Shown: positions 25,559 to 34,658, counted from the stretch's first letter. The stretch: 64,000 bases of DNA from Croceimicrobium sp965656185 (GCA_965656185.1 CBFHJH010000012.1:9971-73970), one strand, 5' to 3'. Translations and numbers: made by a program. Notes: generated by a model not told the origin, from the letters alone.

Positions 25559-26716
25559 TTGGAAGATAACCTCAAGATCGTCATTAAAACCCTAGCCGGG
25601 CTCGAAGGAGTGCTGGCCCGCGAAGTCCGCCAATTAGGGGGCCGCCAAGTAAAGACCAGCAATCGCGCTGTGATTTGCGAAGGGGACCTGGGTTTCGTTT
25701 ACAAAGCAAACCTTTGGCTACGCAATGCCCTGCGCGTATTGGTGCAGCTCGACCGCTTTCAGGTCCGTGACGAAAAAGACCTATACCGCAAGTTAAACCG
25801 TATCGCCTGGGAAGAGCTTTTCGAGGTAAACCGCACCTTGGTGGTAGACTCTACTGTTTTTAGTGATCGTTTCCGCAACAGCCTGTTTATCGCTCAAAAA
25901 ACCAAGGACGCGGTGGTAGACCGCTTTCGCGATCAGCTGGGAAAGCGCCCCTCGGTGCAGCTCAAAGAGGCGGAAGTGCGTATCAATATTCACATCCAAC
26001 AACAATGGTGTACGATTAGTCTAGACAGTAGCGGCAATAGTTTACACCTACGCAATTACCGACAAGCGGTAGATAAGGCTCCCTTAAACGAAGTTTTGGC
26101 TTCGGGAATCCTGGCATTAAGTAACTGGGAACCTTCGCTACCCTTGATCGATCCGATGTGTGGATCAGGAACTTTTTTACTCGAAGCGGCCTTGCGCGCC
26201 AGCAATGTACCCGCCAATATTTTCCGCAAGGACTTTTCCTTTCAACATTGGAAAAACTACGATCCCGAGCTCTTTAAATTGATCTTCGATAAGAGCTTGG
26301 AAAAAGAAGAGAACATCAAGGTCCCTATTCTCGGCTTCGATGCCGATGCCAGAGTGTTAATGAAGGCCCGTCGCAATGCGCGCTCAGCTTTAATGGAAGA
26401 ACAAGTCAAATTTAAAGCGCGTGATTTTATGGCTTGGGATCCCGAGACGGAAATCCCCAGTCATGGCGTTGTGATCATGAATCCACCTTATGACCTAAAA
26501 TTAGAGGCCGATATCCCCAATTTATACCGTGGTATAGGCGATACCCTAAAACAGTATTTCAGCGGTTATACCGCCTGGGTTTTCACCGCCTCCGAAGAAG
26601 GCATTAAGCATTTAGGACTTAAGGCCTCTCAGAAAATAAAATTAAAGAACGGTAAACTAGACAGCTGGCTACTGCGCTACGACCTTTATGAAGGAAGTCG
26701 CAAAGGCCAAGCCTAA
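25559..26716 (+). CDS. THUMP-domain class I SAM-dependent RNA methyltransferase
   Basis: A 385-residue protein starting with TTG at 25559, immediately after the preceding stop. A ferredoxin-like/THUMP region (residues about 1-160) is followed by a Rossmann methyltransferase domain with DPMCGSGTFLLEAAL and the NPPY catalytic motif in VIMNPPYDLKLE. The NPPY motif marks N-methylation of a base exocyclic amine. The family includes RlmL-type 23S rRNA m2G methyltransferases. The exact RNA target is inferred and not certain. It is followed 4 bases later by priA. Confidence 0.85.
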   Translation: MEDNLKIVIKTLAGLEGVLAREVRQLGGRQVKTSNRAVICEGDLGFVYKANLWLRNALRVLVQLDRFQVRDEKDLYRKLNRIAWEELFEVNRTLVVDSTVFSDRFRNSLFIAQKTKDAVVDRFRDQLGKRPSVQLKEAEVRINIHIQQQWCTISLDSSGNSLHLRNYRQAVDKAPLNEVLASGILALSNWEPSLPLIDPMCGSGTFLLEAALRASNVPANIFRKDFSFQHWKNYDPELFKLIFDKSLEKEENIKVPILGFDADARVLMKARRNARSALMEEQVKFKARDFMAWDPETEIPSHGVVIMNPPYDLKLEADIPNLYRGIGDTLKQYFSGYTAWVFTASEEGIKHLGLKASQKIKLKNGKLDSWLLRYDLYEGSRKGQA

Positions 26717-26720
26717 GCGG

Positions 26721-29162
26721 ATGGATCAATTCGTAGAGCTCATACTACCGCTGGCTTTAAACCAGAATTATACCTATCGGGTGCCACCTGCTTTGCAGAA
26801 TGGCCTGGAAGTGGGTATGCGGGTGGTGGCGCCATTGGGTAAACGGAAGCTCTACACGGGTATCGTTAAAGAGATACATCAGCGAGAACCAAAGGAATTT
26901 AGTCCTAAGGATATCGTGGAGTTGATCGATCAAGAACCGGTCTTGAGCAGGCAGCAGTTAGACCTGTGGACCTGGATCGCCGATTATTATCTATGTAGTG
27001 AAGGTGAAGTAATGGCGGCGGCACTCCCCTCCGGTCTTAAGCTGGAGAGCGAAATGATCGTGCAGCGTAATTTATTAAAGCCTATTGTCGACGAAGAGCT
27101 CAATGACCCCGAGTATCTGATCGTTGAGGCACTGGAGAGTCAGGATCGCCTGAGCATCAAAGACATCTCGGAGATCACCGGCTTCAAAAACCCCTTGGGT
27201 ACCATCAAAGAGTTGTTATCTAAGCATTATATCGTTTTAGAAGAAGAGCTCAAACACGCTTATAAACCAAGGAAGAGACGTTTGGTACGTGCCGGTGCCA
27301 AACTAGACGAAAAAGACCTGCAAGCCGCTTTCGGTCAATTGGGTAGAGCGGAAAAGCAAAGACAATTGCTGCTCAGTTTTTTTAGCCTACGCTCCGAAGA
27401 AGGAACGATAAGCGCCCCCAAATTACTCAAGAAGAACGGCGCTGCCGAAAGCAGCCTTAAAAGCTTGGCAAAAAAAGGTTTACTGGAGATCTATTATCAA
27501 GAAGACCAATTAAACTTACAGCAAAGCGGGCAAATTCAGAATCTTAAAACCCTGAATACCGCTCAGGCGGAAGCTTACGAAAAATTAAAGGCCCATAAAG
27601 AAAAACCCAGTCTATTGCACGGCGTAACTTCCTCGGGAAAAACCGAGGTTTACGTGCAGCTAATGGCCGATACCTTGCGGGCAGGCCGGCAAGTTTTATA
27701 CTTGGTCCCGGAAATTGCCTTAACCACCCAATTGATCACTCGCCTGCAAGCCTACTTCGGTACAGATCTTTTGGTATACCACTCGCGTTTTAGCGATCGC
27801 GACCGGGTGGAAGCTTGGTTAAAACTGAAGAAACTGGACCAAAAGCCTTGTGTGGTGATCGGCGCACGTTCGAGCGTTTTCTTGCCTTTTCAAAACTTGG
27901 GACTGCTAATTGTAGACGAAGAACATGAGAACAGTTTTAAGCAGTACGAACCCTCCCCTCGATATCACGCCCGCGACACCGCTTTAGTGCTCGCCAGGCA
28001 ACAAAATGCTCAGGCAGTCTTGGGCTCGGCCACCCCTAGCTTCGAAAGCTATTTCAATGTGCAAAAAGGCAAATACCAATTGGTAGAAATGCTGGAACGC
28101 TATGGCAATTTGGCCATGCCTCGCATTAAAGCGATCAACCTGAAAGAGATGCGCCATAAGAAATTAATGCGCGGGCATTTTTCGCAAGAATTGGTTGAAA
28201 CCATCGAGGCCACCCTAAAGGCCGACCGCCAGATCATCCTATTCCAGAATCGACGGGGCTTTTCCACTTTTCTGCAATGTGAAACTTGTGGCCACGTAGT
28301 GCAGTGTAAGAATTGTGATATCAGCCTCACCTATCACCGCTATCAGCATCGTTTACGTTGCCACTATTGCGGCTATAATACAGCACCTCCCCAGAGCTGC
28401 CCAGCCTGTAAAAGCAAGCAGTTAAAGACCCTGGGCTTTGGAACGGAAAAATTGGAAGATGACCTCAAACTAATGTTCCCAGAAGCACGGGTTCAAAGGA
28501 TGGATCTCGATACCACCCGCAAGAAAAAAGCCTATGAAAATATAATCGGCGCCTTCGAAGATGGCGAAACCGATATCTTGGTCGGTACCCAAATGGTGAC
28601 CAAAGGGCTCGACTTCGAGAACGTGGGTCTGGTGGCAATCATGAATGCCGATACCTTAATTCACTTTCCCGATTTCCGTTCCCATGAAAAGGCTTTTCAA
28701 ATGCTTTCCCAGGTTGCGGGCCGCGCCGGAAGAAAAGGCGAACAAGGCTTGGTATTGATTCAATGCTCAGATCCGCAGCATCCGGTGATACTTGATGTGA
28801 TCGCTAATCGCTACCAGAGCACTTATCGTCGAGAACTTAGTGAGCGGCAAGAATTTCGCTATCCGCCCTATTACCGCTTAATTCGCATCAGCTTAAAGCA
28901 TCGCGATCGCAATAACTTGGAAGAAAAGGCCCGCAATTTAGGCTCGGAATTAAAGCGCATTTACGGTTGGCGCATGATGGGCCCTGAATACCCCCTAGCG
29001 AACCGCTTACGGGGACTCTATCAAATGGAGATCTTGTTGAAGATAGAATTAGGGCTTAATTTAAATAAGATCAAGGGAGGCTTAAAGGAAGCTTGTGAAG
29101 ATTTTCAATCACGTAATCGTAAGCAGGCCATTCAAATCTTTTTCGATGTTGACCCTGCCTAA
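26721..29162 (+). CDS. priA: Primosomal replication-restart helicase PriA
   Basis: An 813-residue protein from the ATG at 26721, four bases after the upstream stop. An ATG at 26688 overlapping that gene is possible but less likely. The 3'-end-binding domain opens with FVELILPLALNQNYTYRVP. The SF2 helicase domain carries GVTSSGKTEVY, VDEEHENSFKQYEPSPRYHARD and VAGRAGRKGEQG. All eight zinc cysteines appear to be present (CETC, CKNC, CHYC, CPAC). PriA reloads the replisome at repaired or stalled forks. Its stop shares bases with the convergent YhhN gene. Confidence 0.94.
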   Translation: MDQFVELILPLALNQNYTYRVPPALQNGLEVGMRVVAPLGKRKLYTGIVKEIHQREPKEFSPKDIVELIDQEPVLSRQQLDLWTWIADYYLCSEGEVMAAALPSGLKLESEMIVQRNLLKPIVDEELNDPEYLIVEALESQDRLSIKDISEITGFKNPLGTIKELLSKHYIVLEEELKHAYKPRKRRLVRAGAKLDEKDLQAAFGQLGRAEKQRQLLLSFFSLRSEEGTISAPKLLKKNGAAESSLKSLAKKGLLEIYYQEDQLNLQQSGQIQNLKTLNTAQAEAYEKLKAHKEKPSLLHGVTSSGKTEVYVQLMADTLRAGRQVLYLVPEIALTTQLITRLQAYFGTDLLVYHSRFSDRDRVEAWLKLKKLDQKPCVVIGARSSVFLPFQNLGLLIVDEEHENSFKQYEPSPRYHARDTALVLARQQNAQAVLGSATPSFESYFNVQKGKYQLVEMLERYGNLAMPRIKAINLKEMRHKKLMRGHFSQELVETIEATLKADRQIILFQNRRGFSTFLQCETCGHVVQCKNCDISLTYHRYQHRLRCHYCGYNTAPPQSCPACKSKQLKTLGFGTEKLEDDLKLMFPEARVQRMDLDTTRKKKAYENIIGAFEDGETDILVGTQMVTKGLDFENVGLVAIMNADTLIHFPDFRSHEKAFQMLSQVAGRAGRKGEQGLVLIQCSDPQHPVILDVIANRYQSTYRRELSERQEFRYPPYYRLIRISLKHRDRNNLEEKARNLGSELKRIYGWRMMGPEYPLANRLRGLYQMEILLKIELGLNLNKIKGGLKEACEDFQSRNRKQAIQIFFDVDPA

Positions 29163-29839
29163 AGGTCGAATTTAGAAAGGCGTTCCTTCAAGACCCCAAA
29201 TAAGATCAAGGCCTGCGCTGCTGAATAAGTTAGCATTACCACCATACCGTCGAGCCAGACAATGGGCGTCCCTTCACCAAATTTGCTAAAGGCTAAAAAC
29301 CAATCCGAAAAGATGAAGAGTACGATGCCAAAGGCCGCCAGATTATTATGCAATCTAAATCCCACCCCATTCAAAGCCAAGAATAGGTGAATACTTAGCA
29401 AACTGAAATAACCGTAAATGGGCATTTCAAACTCATAGGGTATCTCGGCAATTTGTAAAAGGCTCCACAATCCTAAGGCCGCCAAGGCCACACTTAGTAA
29501 ACTTGGTCCAATTCGCAAGTGTGGTTTCTCCTTTAAATACCACAGGACATAGAATATGTGTGCCAAGGCAAAAGCAGCCATACCGAGCAAAAAATAATGC
29601 TCATTCTCCTTGTTCATTAGTAGGATATCACCAAGCAAAGAAAAGACCAAGGCCCATACTATATGTAAGAGCCCCTTTAGCCGATGCTCATTTAGTTTTG
29701 ACAAAAGATACAAGAGTAAACTGCCTATGATCAATGGCTTACTGATAAGGTAGAGCACACCATCATCCTGCCGATAAATTGTGGCTAAATGCAAAAAGAC
29801 AACGGCGCCGAAGAGCTTTAAGAAATCAAATGCCCGCAC
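29159..29839 (-). CDS. YhhN family membrane protein (lysoplasmalogenase-like)
   Basis: A 226-residue protein with about eight membrane helices. Motifs such as ALVFSLLGDILLM, GMAAFALAHIFYVLWY and LFIFSDWFLAFSKF place the conserved aspartates of the YhhN/TMEM86 family. The eukaryotic relative hydrolyses the vinyl-ether bond of lysoplasmalogens; in bacteria the role is less clear. It is directly adjacent to the M48 protease gene (its start and that gene's stop share a base) and overlaps the 3' end of priA by four bases. Confidence 0.82.
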   Translation of the reverse strand: MRAFDFLKLFGAVVFLHLATIYRQDDGVLYLISKPLIIGSLLLYLLSKLNEHRLKGLLHIVWALVFSLLGDILLMNKENEHYFLLGMAAFALAHIFYVLWYLKEKPHLRIGPSLLSVALAALGLWSLLQIAEIPYEFEMPIYGYFSLLSIHLFLALNGVGFRLHNNLAAFGIVLFIFSDWFLAFSKFGEGTPIVWLDGMVVMLTYSAAQALILFGVLKERLSKFDL

Positions 29840-30645
29840 TATTTCCGGTATTTGGAATTGGCATAATACTGTTTGGCTTGCGCCATATTCTTGTTTAGAT
29901 CGCTAATACGAGTATTATGCGAAGGGTGGGTAGACATGAATTCGGGTGGTGCTCCTCCGCCAGAGTTGGCTGCCATACGTTCCCAAAACTTAGGGGCCTC
30001 CTCTGGATTATAGCCAGCCATGCCCATAAAGTAGAGTCCCATTTTATCTGCTTCCGATTCATGCAAACGGCTAAAAGGCAAGATGGCTGCATATTGTGAA
30101 CCAATGCCATAGGCCGCCATGTACAGAGCCTGCGTTTCGGCCGGTTTATCATTAAGAGCAGCGGTAAGGGCAAGGCCTCCTAATTGCTGCATCAAACCTT
30201 GGCTCATTCGTTCTGAACCATGACTAGCCACGGCATGGGCTACTTCGTGTCCCATAACAACCGCCACTCCGGTCTCATCCTTACATACCTCTAAAATACC
30301 GGTATAGAAGGCCACTTTTCCGCCAGGCATGCACCATGCATTGGCCACATCTTCCTCGATCAGATTAAACTCCCAGTCAAAGTCTGCGATCATCTCCGCA
30401 TGACCATTGTCTCTTAAATACTGCTCTACCGCCTCTGAGATACGCTTTCCGACCCGATCGATCATTTGCGCTTCAGGAGTTCCGGTCAAAACCTTAGACT
30501 GATTCAAAACCTCCTGATACTGGTCTACCGCCATGGCATTCATCTGTGAGCCGGGTATAAGTGATACTTGACGACGACCCGTAAGTGGCACGGTCTTACA
30601 AGCGGACAAGAATAATACAGTAGCTAATAAGAGGTATTTCTTCAT
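29839..30645 (-). CDS. M48 family zinc metalloprotease lipoprotein
   Basis: A 268-residue protein from the ATG at 30645, where MKKYLLLATVLFLSAC gives a lipoprotein signal. An ATG nine codons upstream would bury that signal. The zinc motif HEVAH and the downstream ESEADKMGL third-ligand motif are intact. It resembles the periplasmic, outer-membrane-linked LoiP/BepA proteases that remove misassembled outer-membrane proteins, without an obvious TPR tail. It is divergent from hsp20. A 12-base sequence upstream is shared with the dnaK promoter region. Confidence 0.88.
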   Translation of the reverse strand: MKKYLLLATVLFLSACKTVPLTGRRQVSLIPGSQMNAMAVDQYQEVLNQSKVLTGTPEAQMIDRVGKRISEAVEQYLRDNGHAEMIADFDWEFNLIEEDVANAWCMPGGKVAFYTGILEVCKDETGVAVVMGHEVAHAVASHGSERMSQGLMQQLGGLALTAALNDKPAETQALYMAAYGIGSQYAAILPFSRLHESEADKMGLYFMGMAGYNPEEAPKFWERMAANSGGGAPPEFMSTHPSHNTRISDLNKNMAQAKQYYANSKYRK

Positions 30646-30670
30646 CTTGATCTTTTTGGCAAAGTAACAC

Positions 30671-30682
30671 AAAATGACAGAT
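30671..30682 (-). promoter_or_regulatory. 12-base motif shared with the dnaK upstream region
   Basis: The minus strand reads ATCTGTCATTTT, identical to 34683-34694 (plus strand) upstream of dnaK. It lies 25 bases before the M48 protease start, followed by a TTACTTTG -7-like sequence. It may be a stress-regulatory element. Confidence 0.35.
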
Positions 30683-30775
30683 TATTTAAGCTTTAACTGA
30701 AACAATGTCGGTGATTATTAACACATTAAGACGAAAAGTCAGCTTTTTGAACCACCGGTATACATCATCTACTAA

Positions 30776-30790
30776 TGGCATTTAAATTGC
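30776..30790 (+). promoter_or_regulatory. Sigma-54 (RpoN) type promoter for hsp20
   Basis: TGGCATTTAAATTGC matches the sigma-54 -24/-12 consensus (TGGCAc-N5-TTGC), with GG at 30777-30778 and GC at 30789-30790 exactly 10 bases apart. Transcription would start near 30802, 28 bases before the ATG. I see no TAnnTTTG box closer to the gene. A sigma-54-dependent promoter would also require an enhancer-binding activator. Confidence 0.55.
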
Positions 30791-30829
30791 TCTGAACCTT
30801 TTGAATTTAATTTTAAAATAATCCGAAAA

Positions 30830-31270
30830 ATGAAACTCATAAAACGTAATCCAGATCTTCAGTTATTCGATAACTTATTCGATTCATTCTTTAGAGATGA
30901 ACCACTCCATTGGATGGAAAAAAGCACCACGACGAATCGTTCAGTTGCAGTAAACATTCACGAAGACGATAAGGCTTATCATTTGGAAGTGCTAGCGCCA
31001 GGCTTTACCAAAGAGGACATTAGTCTCGACGTAGAAGAAGGTTTGTTAAACATCAAGGCGAAGAAAGAAGAGCGTGAAGAAAAGAGTGATCGAAATTACA
31101 GCCGGATCGAATTTAGAAGAGCCAATTTCGAACGTAGTTTCCGCTTGCCCGAAAATGAAATAAAGGAGGATGAAATTGAAGCATCCTTTGTTAATGGTAT
31201 TTTAGAAATAACTCTACCTAAAGAAAATAAGGTTGAGAAGAAACTTAAAAAATTAATTGAAATTGCTTAA
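30830..31270 (+). CDS. Small heat-shock protein, Hsp20/alpha-crystallin family
   Basis: A 146-residue protein with a short N-terminal arm, then an alpha-crystallin domain (about 45-140). The domain includes AVNIHEDDKAYHLEVLAPGFTKEDISLDV, the conserved FERSFRLPE strand and FVNGILEITLPK near the end. Such proteins form oligomers that hold unfolding proteins for refolding by DnaK or ClpB. It is a single-gene unit with a sigma-54-like promoter and its own terminator. Confidence 0.92.
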   Translation: MKLIKRNPDLQLFDNLFDSFFRDEPLHWMEKSTTTNRSVAVNIHEDDKAYHLEVLAPGFTKEDISLDVEEGLLNIKAKKEEREEKSDRNYSRIEFRRANFERSFRLPENEIKEDEIEASFVNGILEITLPKENKVEKKLKKLIEIA

Positions 31271-31290
31271 TTAATAATTTTAAGTAAAAT

Positions 31291-31320
31291 AAAAAAGGAG
31301 GCTTATACCTCCTTTTTTAT
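31291..31320 (+). terminator. Bidirectional terminator after hsp20
   Basis: The stem AAAAAAGGAGG (31291-31301) pairs with CCTCCTTTTTT (31308-31318) around CTTATA. The A and T tracts give a U-run on both strands, so it can serve hsp20 and the convergent gene at 31317-31990. Confidence 0.8.
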
Positions 31321-31990
31321 TTATCCAAATACCCTTTAACAAAGTCTGTATCGTAATGGTAAGGCTCAAAACTAAGCGTATCTTCTTCCAAAAAATAATA
31401 TTCTGGATGATCCCCTTCATTAAATTCCAGCCCCAAAATTGCANNNNNNNNNNTAAACCGCGGTGTTGATAGATCTTAGCCTGCTCAAAGCGCAAAGAAT
31501 CTCGAAATAGGGGTACGATCAAAAGGATGAAGAGCACCAAGCCCAGACCATATTGGACCCAGCGTTTAGGTCCAAAACTGCGATAACCTTGGGCTTCTTC
31601 CTGTACTTCTTCCAAAAAGAAACTAAGCCCATCCTTTTGCAACTTACGATTGTAACTGAAGGCTAAGAGGGTAGAAATCAAGAAGGCCAAAAGCAAGGCT
31701 GGCAACCAAATACTGAATTTCTCCAAAGGAAACAGTGCTAAATAATCTTGAGCTAAAAAATTGAACCACCAGCTGCGCAAGAGCGCAAATAAATAACGGA
31801 AGGTCAGTGTAAAAATGAGGGTAAATCCGAAAAGCAAACCAAAATAACGCAATCGGAAGCGCTGCAATGCTTTAAGGGAGTCTTCCGAAAGGGACTGAAT
31901 ATCCTGTTTCTTCGGCATAAAGCGACGAACTCCTTCTCTAAAGAGAAAGAAGAAAACTGCCAAACTTAAGACTTCAATTAGAAATTTCAT
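31317..31990 (-). CDS. Membrane protein of unknown function (interrupted by a 10-N assembly gap)
   Basis: From the ATG at 31990 (MKFLIEVLSLAVFFFLFREG) the protein has about four membrane helices up to KIYQHRGL, where ten Ns interrupt it (31444-31453). Read straight through, the tail is implausible. In the next frame the sequence continues AILGLEFNEGDHPEYYFLEED and ends in DKGYLDK-type residues with TAA at 31317-31319, just at the terminator. I take that as the real C-terminus, so the true gap length is 2 mod 3, not 10. No family is recognised. Its start overlaps the RluA gene by 17 bases. Confidence 0.6.
31444..31453. other. Assembly gap, 10 N
   Basis: Ten undetermined bases inside a membrane-protein gene. 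The placeholder length is inconsistent with the reading frames on either side. Confidence 0.95.
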
Positions 31991-32690
31991 CGGCGATCTT
32001 TGGATTAAAGATACGCCAAATCGCATCCTCTCCTAAGCAGATCGCCCGAATTTCAAGTTTTTCTTGAGAGACAGGGTGCACAAAGGACAAATATCCAGCA
32101 TGTAGGCTGATACTGGCATCGTGGTTGCTACGGGGATAATGATATTTTAAATCACCTTTGATCGGTGAACCGATATGAGCCAATTGCACTCGTATTTGGT
32201 GGTGACGTCCCGTAAAAAGCTTAATCTCCAATAAATGATAGCGCTCCGAACTGGCTCGGTGACGGTATTCCAATTCCGCTTTCTTGGCCCCTTTTTTAGC
32301 ATCGGGGTAAACAAAGGACTTGTTCTTTTTAGCATTCTTGGCCAAAAAATGACTCAATTTCGCCTGCTTGGGATCTGGTAGGTCTTTAACTATGGCGTAG
32401 TAACGTTTATCGACCTCCCGCTGCTCGAAGAGCTTGTTCATGCGAGCCAAAGCTTTGCTGGTTTTAGCAAAAACTACGATTCCAGAAGTGGGACGATCTA
32501 AGCGATGCACCAAGCCACAGAAAACATTGCCAGGCTTATTGTAGGTTTCTTTGATGTAAGCGCGGACCTTTTCTAAAAGCGGTTTGTCGCCGGTAAAGTC
32601 TCCCTGGACCAATTCACCAGAAAGCTTGTTTAGGATAATAAGGTGATTGTCCTCAAAAAGGATTCGCGATGACAGCGCAGTGGACTCCAC
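31974..32690 (-). CDS. RluA family RNA pseudouridine synthase
   Basis: A 238-residue pseudouridine synthase with the catalytic motif GLVHRLDRPTSGIVVFAKT (the Asp attacks the uridine), KRYYAIV and GRHHQIRVQLAHIGSPIKGD. There is no N-terminal S4 domain, so it is a short RluA-type enzyme. The target could be tRNA or 23S rRNA and cannot be assigned. It follows panB, whose stop overlaps its start by one base. Confidence 0.9.
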   Translation of the reverse strand: MESTALSSRILFEDNHLIILNKLSGELVQGDFTGDKPLLEKVRAYIKETYNKPGNVFCGLVHRLDRPTSGIVVFAKTSKALARMNKLFEQREVDKRYYAIVKDLPDPKQAKLSHFLAKNAKKNKSFVYPDAKKGAKKAELEYRHRASSERYHLLEIKLFTGRHHQIRVQLAHIGSPIKGDLKYHYPRSNHDASISLHAGYLSFVHPVSQEKLEIRAICLGEDAIWRIFNPKIADEISN

Positions 32691-33508
32691 TAATATTGTT
32701 CCTTGTCGTTAGGGAAATCCTTACTCTTCACATCTTGCACGTATTGCTGCACTGCCCCGGTGATCTCCGCATTAAGATCTAAATACCGACGTAAGAATCT
32801 TGGATTAAACTCATGCGTCATACCTAACATGTCATGCAAGACTAATACCTGACCATCTACTCCAGCACCAGCACCAATTCCAATTACCGGAATACTAATG
32901 CTCCGCGCTACCCTTTCGGCGAGATCGGCAGGAATTTTTTCCAAGACCAAAGCAAAGCAACCCGCTTCTTCCAAGGCTTTGGCATCGGCTAATAGCTTTT
33001 CGGCTTCGGCCTCTTCTTTCGCCCGCACCGTGTAAGTACCAAACTTATAGATGCTCTGTGGGGTCAAGCCCAAATGCCCCATCACCGGAATACCGGCGGT
33101 AAGAATACGCTGAATCGACTCCAGGATCTCTACCCCACCTTCGAGCTTCACGGCATGACCGCCACTTTCCTTCATGATGCGAATGGCAGAGCTCAAAGCC
33201 TCCTTACTATTTCCCTGATAGGAACCAAAGGGCAAGTCTACCACCACTAAAGCTCGATCTATCGCTCGCACTACCGAACTGGCGTGGTAGATCATTTGAT
33301 CGAGCGTAATGGGCAAGGTAGTCTCGTGGCCCGCCATAACGTTAGAGGCACTATCCCCTACTAAGATCACGTCGATGCCGGCGCGATCGATAATACCGGC
33401 CAAAGTGAAATCATAAGCTGTGAGCATAGAGATCTTCTCCCCCTTGCGCTTCATTTCTTGTACCGTATTGGTAGTTACCTTCTTAAATTTGGACTTGGCT
33501 ACTGACAT
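32690..33508 (-). CDS. panB: 3-methyl-2-oxobutanoate hydroxymethyltransferase
   Basis: A 272-residue protein from the ATG at 33508. The frame is open upstream, but that extension runs across the divergent promoter and lacks similarity. Motifs include SMLTAYDFTLAGIIDRAGIDVILVGDSASNVMAGHETT, KLEGG and GIGAGAGVDGQVLVLHDMLGM. PanB transfers a hydroxymethyl group from methylene-THF to ketoisovalerate, the first step to pantothenate and coenzyme A. A TAAATTTG -7 box lies 18 bases upstream. panC and panD are not adjacent. Confidence 0.94.
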   Translation of the reverse strand: MSVAKSKFKKVTTNTVQEMKRKGEKISMLTAYDFTLAGIIDRAGIDVILVGDSASNVMAGHETTLPITLDQMIYHASSVVRAIDRALVVVDLPFGSYQGNSKEALSSAIRIMKESGGHAVKLEGGVEILESIQRILTAGIPVMGHLGLTPQSIYKFGTYTVRAKEEAEAEKLLADAKALEEAGCFALVLEKIPADLAERVARSISIPVIGIGAGAGVDGQVLVLHDMLGMTHEFNPRFLRRYLDLNAEITGAVQQYVQDVKSKDFPNDKEQY

Positions 33509-33525
33509 ACTAATTTTTCTTAGCG

Positions 33526-33541
33526 CAAATTTATACTTTTG
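33526..33541. promoter_or_regulatory. Back-to-back divergent -7 boxes for panB and the lipoprotein gene
   Basis: Positions 33526-33533 read TAAATTTG on the minus strand and the directly adjoining 33534-33541 read TACTTTTG on the plus strand. Both are exact TAnnTTTG matches. The minus box serves panB (ATG 18 bases away) and the plus box serves the gene starting at 33576. Neither has a clear TTG -33 box. Confidence 0.5.
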
Positions 33542-33575
33542 AAACGTGGCTACCATAAGCCCTAGACTCTGCCTT

Positions 33576-34658
33576 ATGAAAAGATTTTTAAGATACTCCT
33601 TAGTCCTTGGTCTGCTGGCCAGCGTTTTGATCTCTTGCGATAATGAGATCGATATTAACGCCGAATACCAAGACCTCACCATTATTTATGGTATGCTCGA
33701 TCCGCGAGCCGATACGAATTATGTGCGAATTCAGCGGGGTTACCTTGGCGATGCCGCCGCTTCAGCCTCTTACGGGCAGAGTGATTCGCTATACTACGAC
33801 AGTACCGATATCTCGGTTGTAATCAGGGAATATGAATACGAAGGCAATGTCGTTTTACGTGAAGCTCCCCTTATTTACGACGACAATATTGAACTCGAAG
33901 AAGGTATCTTTACCGGTGAAGGACATCACCTATACCGTGTTCCGAGCAGCTTTAATATTGAGCGCGACAAAGAATATGAAGTGGTAGTTACCCGTTTGGC
34001 CGATGGCTCGGTAGCGAGCGCTCGCACGGGAATCGTGGGTTCGCTAGACCTGCGCCAGCCCAGCCCCTTTCTTACGGCACGTTTTTTCGACGGCCGCATC
34101 GAGTTTCGAGTTAATCAAGACATCGATGTAAGTACACCTGAGGCTACAGTTAAAATGACTGCTTATCAGGCTACCATCTATTTCCACTACAAAGAAGTGG
34201 ACCTCCGAACTGGTGCTGAGGTATTTAAGACCGAAGAAATTCGCCTCCCTTTGGAAGAGTCGACTTTTGATGAGCAAAACCTATTATTCGACGGCGGACA
34301 GCTCAACGCAGCCTTGGCAGGAAGAATTGAAGAAGATCCCGACAAGAATATCCTGCGCTTTTTCCAAAGCATGGATATTGCCATTACAGGTGCTTCGGAA
34401 GAATTGATGACCTATATCGATTTGAACCGCCCGGCGACCGGGGTTAACCAAAACCGCCCGCAGTATGAGCAGGTGATCAACGGTACCGGCATTCTTAGTT
34501 CTAGAACTTCGATCTATCGTGATGAAATCAAATTGCAGCCAAGGGTTTACGATCGTCTTCTCGTATCGAGCACCACTTGTGATCTTAATTTCGCGCGGGT
34601 AGAGCGCAATGGTTTAGATACCTGCATTTGTGACAATAACCAAAAGCAGTGCTTTTAA
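33576..34658 (+). CDS. DUF4249-like lipoprotein of unknown function
   Basis: A 360-residue protein from the ATG at 33576, which gives a lipoprotein signal (LLASVLISC, Cys18). An ATG ten codons upstream would lengthen the signal and overlap the promoter. The mature protein is beta-rich (EIDINAEYQDLTIIYGMLDPRADTNYVRIQRGYLG) and resembles DUF4249-type Bacteroidota lipoproteins with no known role. It ends in a cysteine-rich tail (CICDNNQKQCF). A terminator follows, so it is a single-gene unit. Confidence 0.65.
   Translation: MKRFLRYSLVLGLLASVLISCDNEIDINAEYQDLTIIYGMLDPRADTNYVRIQRGYLGDAAASASYGQSDSLYYDSTDISVVIREYEYEGNVVLREAPLIYDDNIELEEGIFTGEGHHLYRVPSSFNIERDKEYEVVVTRLADGSVASARTGIVGSLDLRQPSPFLTARFFDGRIEFRVNQDIDVSTPEATVKMTAYQATIYFHYKEVDLRTGAEVFKTEEIRLPLEESTFDEQNLLFDGGQLNAALAGRIEEDPDKNILRFFQSMDIAITGASEELMTYIDLNRPATGVNQNRPQYEQVINGTGILSSRTSIYRDEIKLQPRVYDRLLVSSTTCDLNFARVERNGLDTCICDNNQKQCF

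Noticed and set aside
25210..25662. A 150-codon minus-strand frame spanning a lipoprotein gene and the THUMP methyltransferase start
   Set aside because: It crosses two better-supported plus-strand genes and has no domain.
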